This document shows positions 13,228 to 25,480 of a DNA stretch of 64,000 nt, one piece after another. The notes beneath the pieces are model-generated. The model saw only the letters and a program-made list of their open reading frames with translations. It made no database searches and had not been told where the DNA came from. The position numbers and the translations under genes are program-made. Source of the stretch: Mactra quadrangularis (Eukaryota; Mollusca; Bivalvia; Venerida; Mactridae); contig CM046300.1 in assembly GCA_025267735.1 (NCBI GenBank), positions 36,093,322 through 36,157,321 of the forward strand. The letters run 5' to 3'. The first letter of the stretch is position 1, and each line of letters begins with the position of its first letter.

Positions 13228-14862
13228 AATGGCGAAAGTAGTGATGGTCGATCAACTCCTGATAATTCCCGAGATGAGAAGAACCCCGAAACACCAACCT
13301 TATCACGTACGAGTGGTCTTGATTTCCAATCAAGCATACCAAGACCATCAAGCCCCAAATATCTTCAGGAAGATTCAAATAACAGTCAAGATGGCAACTT
13401 TAATGCTTATTCCACGTCACTAGCGGCTCTTGAAGAGCGTGTTAGACAAATCGATACAACAATGGCGAGAAATCCACTGTCACAATTCCATGCTGCGCCA
13501 TTCTTGCTTGCACCAAGTTATACGAATGGTGATGATAACGTGTCCCCTCGTTCTGAATCTGGTTCAGATGAAGGCCGGAAACCATCCACCCCAGGAAGTA
13601 GTGACAGTAACATGGGTGGTAACTATCTTCTTGGTGCAATCGATGGTAGACCATTGGATGGAAACAGCAAAGCAACTACTTGCAATGTCTGTTACAAAAC
13701 ATTCGCTTGTCGTAGTGCACTTGATATACATTATCGCAGTCATACTCGTGAACGTCCATTTAAGTGTGACTTGTGTGATAAATCGTTTACGACACGCGGT
13801 AATATGAAACAACATCTACTTACGCATAAATTAAACGGAGATGGAGGATCAAATGACACTGACTATGAAAGCAATAATAATAACTCATGTACTCCCAATC
13901 AAAATGATAATGATAGTGATGACAGTGATGATTCAACTAATTTAGAACCAATTGAAAGTTCTATTAGACCAGACCCTAACACTCCTCAGGTATCAATTAA
14001 GAAAGATATTTCTACCCCGCTGCAAGAAAAGACGACCACTTCATCTTCATCATCTGGCAGCCATTCATCATCGACTACGCCAAGTCGTAGTAGTTCAAAT
14101 GTATACTCAAGCTCGGAATCCCAGTCTCCGTTTGTTAGTAAAAATCCTTCGGTTAAACATCAATGTCTTGTATGTCAGAAAGGTTTCTCCAGTGCTAGTG
14201 CACTTCAAATCCACATTAGGACCCACACAGGTGACAAACCATTTAAATGCACAGTATGTGGTAAAGCATTTACAACCAAGGGTAACCTCAAAGTTCACAT
14301 GGGAACACATATGTGGAACAACAGTCCCAGTCGTCGTGGACGTCGAATGTCTATAGAGCCGCCATTCATGCTTGCCCATAAGGAAAATCCTTATCTTCCA
14401 CATGGATTTCCACCAAGGCCCGAGTTTTACCCGTTTCAATTTCCTCCATTTATGAATGGTCTTCCTACTCCTCCAAAGTCGATGGCTGAAATGTCAATGT
14501 TGCCCGGCATGAATAGATTGAAGCCTAGCTTGTCTCCACCTACTACGGAGGAAGGACGTAAATCAACCGGCAGCCCGTCTCATGAAGATAAGCCAAAATA
14601 TGCAGAGTCTGGAGAGCTTGATCTCAGTATGAAATCCACGGGATCCTCAGGGTCAAGGTCATCAGAAAAAACTTCCCCATCGAGCATTGACTCGAACGGT
14701 TCATCGGGTATGGTATCACCTCCCCATATGTCTCTTGGTTGGGGTTGGAAAGCATCTTGCCATTTGTGTAGTCGATCATTCCCTACCCCGGTTGCTTTAG
14801 ATCATCACATACGTAGCATGCACATGGTTGGTGCCTCATTACCTAAAGTGGAAGCCTCATGA
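13228..14862 (+). CDS. SALL: Spalt-like factor, terminal coding exon with two finger pairs and a lone C-terminal finger
   Basis: The frame enters at 13228 ([14 protein letters not shown]) and runs to TGA at 14860-14862, 544 residues. Landmarks in order: the conserved SALL segment [13 protein letters not shown] (about 13410-13450); a finger pair from 13681 ([35 protein letters not shown]); a Ser/Asp-rich linker; a finger pair from 14164 ([34 protein letters not shown]) followed by the family tail [15 protein letters not shown]; a second ELDLS motif at 14614-14628; and a single C2H2 finger at 14758-14823 ([17 protein letters not shown]) just before the stop. The finger order matches SALL proteins. 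The terminal lone finger is not a feature I recall from vertebrate SALL1/3. ELDLS resembles the PxDLS CtBP-docking motif without the proline, so any corepressor role is inference. Confidence 0.96.
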   Translation, partial: NGESSDGRSTPDNSRDEKNPETPTLSRTSGLDFQSSIPRPSSPKYLQEDSNNSQDGNFNAYSTSLAALEERVRQIDTTMARNPLSQFHAAPFLLAPSYTNGDDNVSPRSESGSDEGRKPSTPGSSDSNMGGNYLLGAIDGRPLDGNSKATTCNVCYKTFACRSALDIHYRSHTRERPFKCDLCDKSFTTRGNMKQHLLTHKLNGDGGSNDTDYESNNNNSCTPNQNDNDSDDSDDSTNLEPIESSIRPDPNTPQVSIKKDISTPLQEKTTTSSSSSGSHSSSTTPSRSSSNVYSSSESQSPFVSKNPSVKHQCLVCQKGFSSASALQIHIRTHTGDKPFKCTVCGKAFTTKGNLKVHMGTHMWNNSPSRRGRRMSIEPPFMLAHKENPYLPHGFPPRPEFYPFQFPPFMNGLPTPPKSMAEMSMLPGMNRLKPSLSPPTTEEGRKSTGSPSHEDKPKYAESGELDLSMKSTGSSGSRSSEKTSPSSIDSNGSSGMVSPPHMSLGWGWKASCHLCSRSFPTPVALDHHIRSMHMVGASLPKVEAS

Positions 14863-15545
14863 TAATTGTATATTTATGTTAGTTTTTCACAAACATTGAG
14901 TTTCGATACTCATTTTGAAATCATTCCTCAATTGTAAACTCATGAAAACTTACTGAGCTTTTTTATGCTTACAAACTTGTAATTACATTCGGAATGTATG
15001 TACATGTATATACTTTTTATATGTACTTTTAAATGATGTGTGCTATTGAAAATTAGGATCTTATTGGTTTCACTTAGATTTTATATGGTTAAGCACTATG
15101 TACAATTATTTGATGTTGTTGAACAATTAAGTGTTGGACCTCTTTTTTGTTCCAAGATTTCTTACGTGAAAAACCTTGATAGTATTATGAATGATAGAAG
15201 CTAGTCTTTTAATGTAGTATTATTAAAACAGTGTTAATTCTGGTATAAACTTGGTACAAGATGGCTGCACTTATATCAATGATTTTGTCACTAGTTTTTT
15301 TTTCAATTAAAAGTGTGTTCAGTAAAGTGATTTAGGGACATAATTTTGTAAAATGTGTCCATGGAAACTGTAAATATAAGGCCAAGAGCTGCATTTAAGG
15401 CCAATGATTTAATTGCAAGAGAATGTTTAAGTTTTGATGCTTAATATCAAATATGGCTGTAATACCCCCTGTTTGAAGGAAATACTCTTCAAGTTGGAGA
15501 TAATTGTTCTCTGAGAAAAAAGGCTAACATAATCTTTACAAAACT

Positions 15546-15644
15546 GGTACTCTCTGTGACGCAGGTAATATAACAAAAATGGTACTCTCTGCAATAGAGG
15601 TAATGTAACAAAAATTGTACTCTCTGTAATGGAGGTAATGTAAC
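15546..15644 (+). repeat. Tandem repeat, 35-bp unit, about 2.8 copies
   Basis: Three successive units starting at 15546, 15581 and 15616 share 'gtactctctg' and 'ggtaatgtaac' with a few substitutions. It lies inside the inferred spalt 3'UTR, so it would be transcribed. Confidence 0.85.
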
Positions 15645-15953
15645 TCTTCAAGAAGGAGATGCTTTTGGCCAATGGAGGGAATAACTCTTCACAAGGAAGG
15701 GAATACTCTTTGAAATGAATGCAATGTTTCTATAGACAGTATTTATCTCATGAATGAACACAGGTTGATTAAAAAAGTTAAAGTACTAATGTGGACTTGA
15801 AGTGAACTTGCTTTGGAGAAGTAAATGTTTGTTGTTGATGGTATTTTGTATTGTATTAGTTTGTTGAAATACTATTTTATGATCACTTATGAATCTATGT
15901 TATGTAAAGTGTACATATTGTCATTTTTAATCAAATTTTTCATTGTTTTTTTT

Positions 15954-15959
15954 AATAAA
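15954..15959 (+). terminator. Candidate spalt poly(A) signal AATAAA
   Basis: First clear AATAAA after the spalt stop codon, about 1.1 kb downstream, with T/G-rich sequence 3' of it. In AT-rich DNA such words are frequent, so usage is unproven. Confidence 0.4.
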
Positions 15960-17580
15960 AAAACAAGTATGTTATCCATTGTTTATGAAATACTTTGTTA
16001 AAAAATTCTATATAACATTTAATGCATTAAATAGTCGATGCTTTTGTAATTTTGTGATTTTATTTAATTTACTGAAGAGTAACAATATAAAATAAGGGCT
16101 AGACACCTATAAATTGGACAACGTTTGTGGTTTGTCTCTTACATGTCCAATATGTTATACCTATTGTGTTTATTACTACTGAAATCTTTTTCACTGCTTG
16201 CCAAGTACTTGGTACATGTATGTCAAATTTGTATTTATTTAAAATTGATGGAAAATATTTTTTCTATCCATATCAAACCTAAGCACCATTCAGTCTATTC
16301 ATTATCATTGTTAATTAAAAAAAAGAAATAATATGCTAGAAATTGTTAGTCTAGTCAAAAATATATAAGTTTGCAATAATTTTAGTTCATATTTCATTCT
16401 ATTTGTCTCTTTTTTTATTTTACTTTCTTGATGGTTCCAAGCATCTTAGAATTATATGGGTTTTGGCATGACTGTTATAAGATTCTGGAAGGCTTATGAT
16501 GTAACTTCTTCATTGGCCCTAACACTTTAAATGGACATAGTTCAACTATATAGTTAATAAAATAACTATTTTATAAAAATCAAAATTTCCAATTCAATGG
16601 TTAATTACAATGTATTTTTTTACTTTCAAATGGCACAAAAATGTTAAAAATGTGTCAAAATATCCCCTGTTTACTCAAGTTTTCTATAAGTATATCTCTC
16701 TTTTCTATAAGTTTACTCAAAAGTTTGAGTAATTCTACAAAGAGACATTTTTTCTTATTATTTTAACTTTCAAATTTATGAACTAATAGTTATGTGTTTT
16801 TTCCTAGAGTGTTCTTATATAAAAATGTTGTTTCACCAATCTGACTGATTTTTCTACGCAATTTAGAAAAATAGCTGACTTAAGTTCCATTGCAAAATAT
16901 TGTTCTTTTTTTAATACTGTTTATATGTTTACAATGTATTTTGTTCTACTCCAAGGTGCTTATGATAATTTGTTTTTGATTTTACTGTTATTTGATTTTT
17001 TTTTTTCTATGAATTAGAAGAAATGAACTGTAGAAAATGCATAATTTTACAGGTCCTGCTCTAGATATATAATGATTCTACACAGGGCATACTTGTACAC
17101 AAACTCATCAGTTTATTGATTAAGTTGTTATTTGTGTTTGATTGATTTGCTAGTTCTTGTTAATTAGAATAATTAATTAGTTTAAATAATTAATTAGGTT
17201 TATATTTTATTTTTTTCTTGTTTTTTTTTTCTGTTCTGAATCTCTATTAAAAGTGTTTTTTATGTATAATATTATAATTTTGCTTGTGAATGAATTCCAA
17301 ATGTTGTTCATTTATTTAGTTGGCAATTATTGACTTATATGATGCTAATTTTACTGGCATGTGTTCGTTGATGTAGTGTTACAAATATGTGAAGTTATAT
17401 TTTTATTTTTGAGTCTTTTAACTTAAAACTCTTAAATGTATTATTAAAATCTCTAAATTTACAAATGAATATAAAAATTTACTCAATGTTATATAGTTCA
17501 TATGTTGAAATCAGTATCTGTTGGTTTTTTTTAGATCACGATTTAAACCCATGAATAATATGTCTGTCAGATAATAATAT

Positions 17581-17700
17581 CATAATTTAAAATACGACCC
17601 AATTTCATTTAGAGCAAATAATGTCATATTTTAAAATACGACACAATTTCATTTAGAGCAAATAATGTCATATTTTAACATACGACACAATTTCATTTAG
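17581..17700 (+). repeat. Tandem repeat, 44-bp unit, about 2.7 copies
   Basis: Units start at 17581, 17625 and 17669. Each has 'aatacgac' followed by 'caatttcatttag', and the first two continue with 'agcaaataatgtcat'. The copies are nearly identical, indicating recent expansion. Confidence 0.9.
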
Positions 17701-18827
17701 ACTTAGAAGTTAACAGTTTTTTAAAGAAATATTTGATTGAAAAAATTATTGAATAGATTTTTATAAAAACATTCTGTGATATGTTGAAATCCAGATAGTC
17801 CTCGATAGATCTGTCTGTTAAAGTTTTGATGTTCTGAGGCAATGTAATAAAAAAGAACACTTGTGACATTGTAGGCTGTAACTGTCCCTTGTACAAGGTC
17901 CAAACAAAATGTAAGTTTATCCCCACTGGAGATGCTTTTTTATTGAAAATAGTGTTTCTTTGACACTGTTTATACAATGTATTTCAAATTGATGCAAAAA
18001 TTCAAATATGCTGTGTAGACCATAAAAGATGGTTCCCATGTTGCTTATGTCCTGTCAATAATGATTTTACTTTGTGAGTACCAGCATAATGCTCTAGAGA
18101 TGTACTTACATTGTATACAATAACTTCTGCCATAGCATCACATTGTCTATTTGTTTAAAACTATCCTATTACTTGTACTATTTATAATACATGTATGCTC
18201 TTTGTTAAATACAAATGGCAATTTTATTTTTATTTATTTTTATAAAGTTAAAGCAAGGGTTTTTGAAGTCTACTATTAGTATCTCTATTCAGTCGACTCT
18301 TAACATTAATTTCCCCGATCTTGGAGTCACACGCAAGCTGTTAACATATTTGAGATGCAACAATACAATTTTTTTATAAATCAAAAAGCTAGGAATATAA
18401 TACAATTTTAATGACTTAAAAAAATTAGAATATTACTATGATTACATGATAATAATACTGCAAATGAATTGTTTAATGTATTAAAATGTGTTCATGTTTT
18501 TTTAATGGTTGACATTTTTATTCTCATAAATGTATAAATGTCCTCATTCAATGGTTGTTAACAAGTTTTTGCCGAGACATCACATAATATAAATGTATAA
18601 TGTGAAAGCAAAGGTTTGGAATTTAAAGGAATATAAGTCATTTTTTCACTAATCATTTATTGACTATGTCACGCACTTGTACAGACTGGCTTTTTTATAA
18701 AAAGGTTATGTTTAAAGTTGCTTGTTGTATTTTTTTTCACAACTCACCAAACTTGCCCAACACCTTATTTATAACCTTTTCAATGTACATGTACATGTAT
18801 ATCTCAAATCTGTAAGAATATGTACTA

Positions 18828-19090
18828 CTTGGCAATTTAAACTTGCAGTATGTACTTAATGTTTTTACTTGCAATTAGTACTTGATGTTTTGTACTTGCA
18901 ATTTAAACATGCAACATGTACTTGATGTTTTGTACTTGCAATTTAAACTTGCAACATGTACTTGCTGTTTGTACTTGCAATTTAAACTTGCAACATGTAC
19001 TTGCTGTTTGTACTTTCAATTTAAACTTGCAACATGTACTTGAGTTTGTACTTGCAATTTGTACTTGAGTATGTAATTGCAACTTTTACA
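18828..19090 (+). repeat. Tandem repeat, 39-40-bp unit, about 6 copies
   Basis: 'acatgtactt' recurs at 18914, 18954, 18993 and 19032 (spacing 40, 39, 39), separated by 'gtacttgcaatttaaac'. Degenerate units extend on both sides. No coding potential. Confidence 0.9.
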
Positions 19091-20723
19091 CTTGGTATTT
19101 TGTACGAAGCATGTTGTATGCACAACATTCATGAAGATAGTATCAGTCGTGCAAACTTGGAAATGATTCATATATGAAGGGAACTGTAAAGAATTTATGT
19201 TGTAATATACATGGCTAGTGTTAGATATTGCAACAAATGTCTTGCTCCTTAGAAAATAAGTTTACAATGAAAATAAGAGAAAATTAGAGAAAATTTTTTA
19301 TTGTAATAATCACATAATTATAATTATTCTCTCGTTTAGTATTTATCATCGGCTCGTTTTTTCCCGTCTCATTTAAGATTTTTTATGCGTTATGTCATTC
19401 CGTAAGTTTAGAAATTCCCCATCTTTGGTGTATGAAAGTCACAAATGACACGTAATGAGAAAATATAAAATTTATTGCAGATTGCGATAATTATCTCATT
19501 ACAATAATACAATGTATTTCAATAATTATTCATAAAAAATCATGTTTTTTTTATTATTTTGTATAAAGAACAGCAGTAATATGTGTTCAGTAGACTATTT
19601 CACTTATAATGTTGTAGGTTATCACATTTGCTGTATAATGATGTACAATGTATATGTATGTTTTTTTTTCTTTGTTTAATGGATGCTTTGTAATTATGAT
19701 TTTTTAAAAGTAATGTATACATGTGAATTTATGTTAATGATTTTTTTGAATGAGAGGAATTATATAAATGTGAACTTTATCAGTACTTAGATGCTAGTTA
19801 TCATACTCTTTGTTGAAAATCAAAGCAAAAATTAAAAAGTCAAGTATGAACATGAGTTTGTTGTTTATGCCTATACCTCCTGATATTTAATAATGGACTA
19901 GTCTTGTATTCACTTTGGAGCAGTCCATTGTCAGTTAATGGGGGATCTTATCTCAAATTTGGAGCAGTTTAGAATCAGTAAAATATTATCCGAAATTCAA
20001 ATATGTGGGGGTTTTCCTGTGGTACGAACAAACTTTCACCGTTACAATGAAAATATGTGCACAAAGAACGATATGAGTTAATCCATATTTCGTGCTTTTC
20101 AGCTATTATGTGTGAAAAACTTTGTTTGTACCACATGTGCACAGATGGAACCATAAATTGGAGTATTCAAAGGTGATTTTGTCTTAAATTTGGTACAGTC
20201 CATAATTAATATAAATAAAAATTAAAATAAGATGTAAAACAGCTAGCCAGCAGCATAGAACTACAGAAATGTACACTGACGCTCACGCTGAACTTCATCA
20301 GTTCTTTCAACATTTGATGTTTTAACTTCTTTACTCTAAGAATGATAGTGTCATTTACAATGTTAACTGAATGACTTTATCAGCCACAATGTACCATGGT
20401 TCAGAATTCATGATTCCAGTCACATTTCAGACATTGGCAATGACATTCAAATGAAATATTGTCTATGACAAAATTGAATACATTGTACCATTAATGCCTG
20501 TATATAATTGACTTAATATGTCAGATGGCTCTAGGCTTTTTGGTAAAAGATGGATGAAATAGTCAGCTTTAGAGTACCCATAACACAATTGAAACTAAAC
20601 CATGAGGTGGGCAAATTGTGGTTGCCCTTATATTGAGCTCTACCTTACTGTAACTCATTAGGAGAATGTTTTACTTGCTAATAGTGAATGTGAATCTAGT
20701 ACTCGTGAATATCTTGGAACAAT

Positions 20724-20968
20724 CATGGGCGGATCCAGCAGGGGGGGGGGGGTCAGGGGGGTTCATACCCCCCCCCTAGAATTTGGAAAATGTACATGTC
20801 CATTAGTGTCTTTCTTGCTTGTAAGTAATTTTTATGTAGTATGAAGCAATATGTTGCATTTTTTCTGCAAAAAGTGTATTATGTGGTTTTGGTTCGAGGT
20901 TCGGACCCCCCCCCCCCCCCTAGAAAAGTTCGGACCCCCCCTAGAAAAAAATCCTGGATCCGCCCCTG
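20724..20968. mobile_element. Short element with 12-bp terminal inverted repeats and poly-G/poly-C tracts
   Basis: 'gggcggatccag' (20727-20738) and its exact reverse complement 'ctggatccgccc' (20954-20965) bracket about 240 bp that begins with a long G run and ends with two 'cggacccccc' blocks. The right end reads inward as CAGGGGCGGATCCAG, similar to hAT-type non-autonomous ends I know from other invertebrates. No clean 8-bp target duplication is visible, so the superfamily is a guess. An ORF across it is only frame shadow through the repeat. Confidence 0.6.
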
Positions 20969-22191
20969 ACAATTATTCTATGGAATGTACACTTCATGAA
21001 ACTTTGACAAATACATTGGATATTAATCATCAAACATTAATAAAAAATCATAAAACAAAATCATGTGATGTGGTCAGCTTGTTTAATCTTATTGTCTTAA
21101 TTCTACATTATTGTGACACCGTTAAATCATGAACAATGTGGGTGACACATTTTAAATGTGTTGATATGTCTACAGACAGTCAACATGGTCCAGATACACC
21201 ATAGACAATGAATGTTAAGAGCTTTTGGTGTGGATCAGGACCATGCCAGCCGCCTGATCTGAAAGGAATAAAATGTTCAAAGTAAAAAAATGTGACCCAT
21301 TGGCTATACAGCTAGTTCAAAAAGTTGGAAGTTGAGCTGCTGCTGATAATGATGATGATGACGATGATGATGTTGATTTACCATTATACATTTTTATCCT
21401 GCTATTTAAAGTCCCATATTGTATGTATGAATATTTCTTTGACAAATACTAAGACTATGAATACAACTACTACTGAGCCATGATCCTCACATTGGTGAAT
21501 GCTACGAATTTCAAAATGTTATAACAATAATATACAATTGCGCAATAAATCAGAGTGAAATTACAAATGTGTTTAAATCCATCTATTCGTATTTTGACCT
21601 AGGGCTTTGGGCTGAAAATTTGGTAATAGGTACATTATTTATCGTAATAACACTTTCCTTATAGAAAATTGCTGTAATTTAGTGACATGCAATAGAGTAC
21701 AGAACACGAACAACTCTCAGATACAATATGTACGATATTTAAATAATGATGCTCTAAGTTACTAAATGACAATGGCAAGTAAGCATTGACTTCTTAAATC
21801 ACATTTTCCATGATTTTAACAAGAAATTCCAAATTATCATCATTGAATTTTAATATCATCTACTGACGGTTCAATATGACATAGGCCTACATATTTTAAA
21901 TCATTCGAGGAACAAAAAGATGCATTATACGGATTTTTTTCCCGAGTAACCTATGTGCCGCATATACAACAATATAATGCACATGCTACTCAAGTTGAAA
22001 ATTATATCATGCATATATATCAATTCTATTTTAAAGAATTGTATCATGGGAGTAAACTGAAATCAAAGATGATTTAAAAAGCTCGGAAGATAATAAACTT
22101 TGCTTTCTATGTTTTTAAAGATGTTCATGTGAGTATAGGTTTTAGAAGCAGTGTCCCTGAGCATGGTGGCACCAACCACTATGAGAATGTA
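20969..22191. other. Intergenic stretch
   Basis: A GAT-rich microsatellite lies at 21346-21376. The rest is AT-rich with no recognised gene or repeat. Confidence 0.5.
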
Positions 22192-22260
22192 CTACTTAGC
22201 TAACATCCGTTCTGACCGTACCATCTTGACGAGTGTGTGATACAAATCGTTGTCCGTCAT
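22192..22260 (-). CDS. Very short coding-like ORF (22 aa), possible first exon
   Basis: Within an unusually GC-rich island (about 22130-22290), the minus strand reads ATG at 22260 then MTDNDLYHTLVKMVRSERML and a stop at 22192, with a weak donor-like 'gtagta' overlapping the end. Nothing identifies it, and the opposite strand is also partly open. It is listed because the base composition stands out; it may be chance. Confidence 0.15.
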   Translation of the reverse strand: MTDNDLYHTLVKMVRSERMLAK

Positions 22261-22910
22261 TAGGCTGTCTTTTGAATTCAATTGAAGAAGACCATTGAAA
22301 AACAAATAAAACGCCAGCGTATCAAATATAGAAAAATTGAAAATAATGGTTTAGAGTTACAAGTATGCTTTTCTGACGACAAAAGTATTGCACATAGCCA
22401 GATATATAGATGATATCTATGTCTCTGACATAGCCTTGTGGTACAAAATTGATGTCACCGGCTTGAAAAAGTAAACTAGCCATTATTTCTTTTGTCAATT
22501 GCAATTCCAGACAAATAAAAAAGTTTAATTGAATTAATAATCAAATTATCCGTACATCAAAAAGTATTTTTTTGCCCAAAAATGCCCAAAATGACCAAGT
22601 AAATCGTACAAGTTTTCCAAGAATCCCGTATATATTTTATTCGCGCCATGAAACATGCTGTAGGGTATGGTTATATTTGATATAAATTTTATACAGAAGA
22701 TTCTTGGTAAGTTTAAGCCAATAGGAAAAGACATATTCATCTACCACAGACAAACAACTGTCTTGTCTTACGTCTGCAAGTCAGTCAAATAAAACAAGTA
22801 TAAGGGGCAAAAATAACCTTGTTTAACTATTGTGCTGTTCGTATTTTAACTAAGTTGTCATTTCTTAAAAAGCAGTCTTCACGACAAATTTTTGTCACCA
22901 GAGGACATTC

Positions 22911-22960
22911 GGTCCAGCAAAATAGATTTTTACTGCGTCGAATATAGGTTTTGCTGGACC
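22911..22960. repeat. Perfect 12-bp inverted repeat
   Basis: 'ggtccagcaaaa' at 22911-22922 and its exact reverse complement at 22949-22960, with a 26-nt loop. It may be a small foldback element. Confidence 0.6.
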
Positions 22961-23417
22961 AAAAACTCTCATCGAATGGCGATCTATTAAAACACGCAGT
23001 CCATATTAATGGTTTAGCACAATATATCATAAAATTTAATTACAATATAATATTGAATAACGATTTTATATTGTATTTGGAAAACGTAAGCTGTAAAAAC
23101 TTGGTGAACCGTTGGGCCACTAAAACTCTAAAAGTTACTGGACGTAGAGCAATTTCGATGAACTCGGTCCACGGTCCATCGGCCAAATTCGAAGACTGTT
23201 TAAAAGGTATAATGTGAAGTTACGATAGCACTGCGCTTTTGTCGTAAGTCTAATTTCTCTTAAGCGTACTTATAATCTTTGGTATTCATTAATTCCGTAT
23301 ATTTTATGCCTTTAACAACGTATTGTTTAGATAAAAAAAAACGGGATTTTTGGGGACCATTAAATATGTCCAATGAATTATTATCACTCAGAATTTTGAA
23401 ACGGACACTTCGATGGG

Positions 23418-23481
23418 TTGCCCGCAAGACTGTAGAAACTCGCTCTTTAATGCAATGTACTTACTACAGTCTTGCGGGCAA
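23418..23481. repeat. Perfect 18-bp stem hairpin
   Basis: Arm 'ttgcccgcaagactgtag' (23418-23435) is exactly complementary to 23464-23481 with a 28-nt loop. The arm is GC-rich against AT-rich surroundings. It could be a foldback transposon remnant or a transcribed hairpin. Confidence 0.75.
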
Positions 23482-23934
23482 ACCTTGACTTGGTCTTGAA
23501 ACAAAACTGCTCCTTTAAAAATTCAGCAAATTCCAATTCAAGGTAAATAATTATTTAACCCATTCAAATAAATGTAACACGGTCGTGACAGACGACCATT
23601 CATCAAAAATAGAAAAAAACATTACAATTTATGACTATGTTTTACATTAACAATACACGTGGTTCATACATCAATTGTTATTCACTTTAATGTCTACAAG
23701 TTTACTAAATCAACTAAAAACAAACAAGAAAACAAATTGAAACTTGAGATAATTAATGTTAATAGCAAAATATCGTTGTTGTTGGTGACACCCCCGGAAT
23801 GGCGCGTGGATAATATAGGCTTACACATTGTGTGCATACATGTATGAACATGTATGTGGGCCAATTTTGTAGACTTTTAACAAAAGCAACATCTTCGTGA
23901 CATTGAGGGAAAAAGGGCAATTTTAAGGCCTAGT

Positions 23935-24003
23935 TTTCTAGATTACCTCGAGGTTCTGAACGAGTCGAGATACTTTTGGAAGAACCTCGAGGTAATCTAG
24001 AAA
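23935..24003. repeat. Perfect 23-bp stem hairpin
   Basis: Positions 23935-23957 and 23981-24003 are exact reverse complements (core 'gattacctcgaggttct') with a 23-nt spacer. Such perfect arms imply recent origin or selection. No coding. Confidence 0.8.
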
Positions 24004-25009
24004 TGTAGAACCGTTGTGGGGTTGGCAGAAGTACCGCTAGAAAGAGAATTTTGTGCTGCTTAGACTGCACTAGGTCTGATAAAAAATTAGTTACGCATAA
24101 ATGTTATTTACCTTGTCTTTTGCATCTAAACTTGTTGATCGGGTCAGAATTGTTGCTGTGTTAGGAACCATATAGGTCACGTGATTACCCAAACTGTTCT
24201 AAGTTATTGCTAAATACTTCTTATATATTACAATGAATTAGTTCATAGATGTATGTTAAAGATATAGAACTTTCAAGTAAATATTTTGTAAGCAATTCAA
24301 ATTACATTGCACAATATGGCTAGTGAACGCGGATGAATACTGTGCGGCCATGTTTTTTTATTATCAAACGATGAATAGATATTGCATAATTTTGTTATTT
24401 TTTTGCATATAGTGAAGTCACGTTAAGAGTCAAAAAGTTTGGTTTCATATACATGTTCAGCCGACGATCTTGTACGATTACATCTGATCATAGAAATCAC
24501 CGTTAGAAAGGCGATCCCTCACTGTACTCATCTACACCTGAGTGGAGATCGAACCCTGGCCGTAACTTACCAATATGTTATAGTGTTGGCTGATATCAAA
24601 GATGACAAAGTGACATATTAAAATTTCATGAACCACCGTCAGGTTATTAACTCATGTTCACTTTCTTGTCACTCAATGCTAAGCAATTAGGATAAAAGTG
24701 CTCGCTCAAGAAAACAACAATATGTATTTTTTAAACAAAAACAAGAACTAGTTTCAAGTGATGTCTAGTCCGACGTTGTAACTTGAAATCAATTGACCAT
24801 GCCTGTGTCGTTGTGTTTGCATTTATGAAGATAATATTACGACAAATTATAAAAATGTCGTGGAAGGTCAGCAGATCAGTATATATTGTGCTAATGAGAT
24901 ATAGTGTATTTTCTATAGCCATGCTCCTAGCCCAGGTAGTAGCACACAAGTCTACCAATCGGGGGGGGGGGGGGTCGTGGATTGGATTCACGGGCAGGTC
25001 ATATTTTCG

Positions 25010-25100
25010 TTGAGTTTGTTCATGAAATGATTTCTATACGGTCATTCTCCTTCCTACCACTAATTCTTGATCTTGCAAGGCAGTTGTCATTCAATGACAA
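25010..25100 (+). repeat. Dispersed SINE-related repeat, copy 3 (partial, inverted relative to copy 1)
   Basis: Read on the minus strand it gives 'gacaactgcc' then 'ggtaggaaggagaatg' and 'atttcatgaacaa', matching the body of the repeat at 3743-3990. Only the part corresponding to 3880-3985 is present. Confidence 0.55.
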
Positions 25101-25386
25101 ATATCATCATCGACTCAAAGTTTAAAGCTGTAAGTATTTTATTTCTGGTCAGATTTACATAATTCTTACTCGAGGCTAAGCAGAAATGAGTGTAATATTT
25201 GCTGCGCATCACATCACCAACGCCAGATTTATGCTTTTTGAAAACATCTTTGAAAACATACAAACGATTTTCCTATTCAAAAACGGACAACCGCTTGTCA
25301 CTGAATCACACTGAATAGGAACTGCTTTCAAGGATGTTCGCAAAATGTATCGTTAGAGATGTGATGATGATGGGCAGCCATAGACA

Positions 25387-25440
25387 TATAAATAGATAGA
25401 CCGGCTACACTTTTGATTTTACGCGTGACGTCGCGGTACA
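25387..25440 (+). promoter_or_regulatory. Candidate TATA promoter with CRE-like site
   Basis: A canonical TATAAATAG (25387-25395) is followed by 'tgacgtc' (25426-25432) and a CpG-containing GC-richer stretch, then 'ccgccatattgg'. This lies about 95 bp upstream of an ATG in good context at 25481. The motif 'ccatagacatataaatag' also resembles ends of some DNA transposons, so this may be a transposon end rather than a host promoter. Confidence 0.3.
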
Positions 25441-25480
25441 GTTGACCGCCATATTGGGAGGCACAGTCAGTGCAACAAAA

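Larger units (their letters stand above)
14863..15980 (+). other. Spalt 3' untranslated region (inferred)
   Basis: AT-rich sequence directly after the stop codon, carrying a three-copy tandem repeat (15546-15644). It ends near an AATAAA at 15954-15959 followed by a T/G-rich stretch. No coding signal. The extent is inferred from the poly(A) signal alone; other AATAAA words further on could be used. Confidence 0.45.
15981..20723. other. Intergenic AT-rich stretch with two tandem repeats
   Basis: No coding exon was recognised. It contains the 44-bp and ~39-bp tandem repeats listed separately and a loose inverted pair at 20018-20039 and 20112-20135 (about 20 of 24 positions complementary). Long T tracts and AATAAA words are common, so a longer spalt 3'UTR cannot be excluded. 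Confidence 0.6.
22961..25009. other. Intergenic stretch with foldback hairpins
   Basis: Contains the two long perfect hairpins at 23418-23481 and 23935-24003 (listed separately). A B-box-like word on the minus strand near 24545-24560 may mark an old tRNA-derived element. A G tract lies at 24961-24973. No recognised gene. Confidence 0.5.

Noticed and set aside
13564..14439. Several ORFs of 80-134 codons overlapping the last spalt exon in other frames
   Set aside because: They are shadows of the zinc-finger frame and lack any domain of their own.
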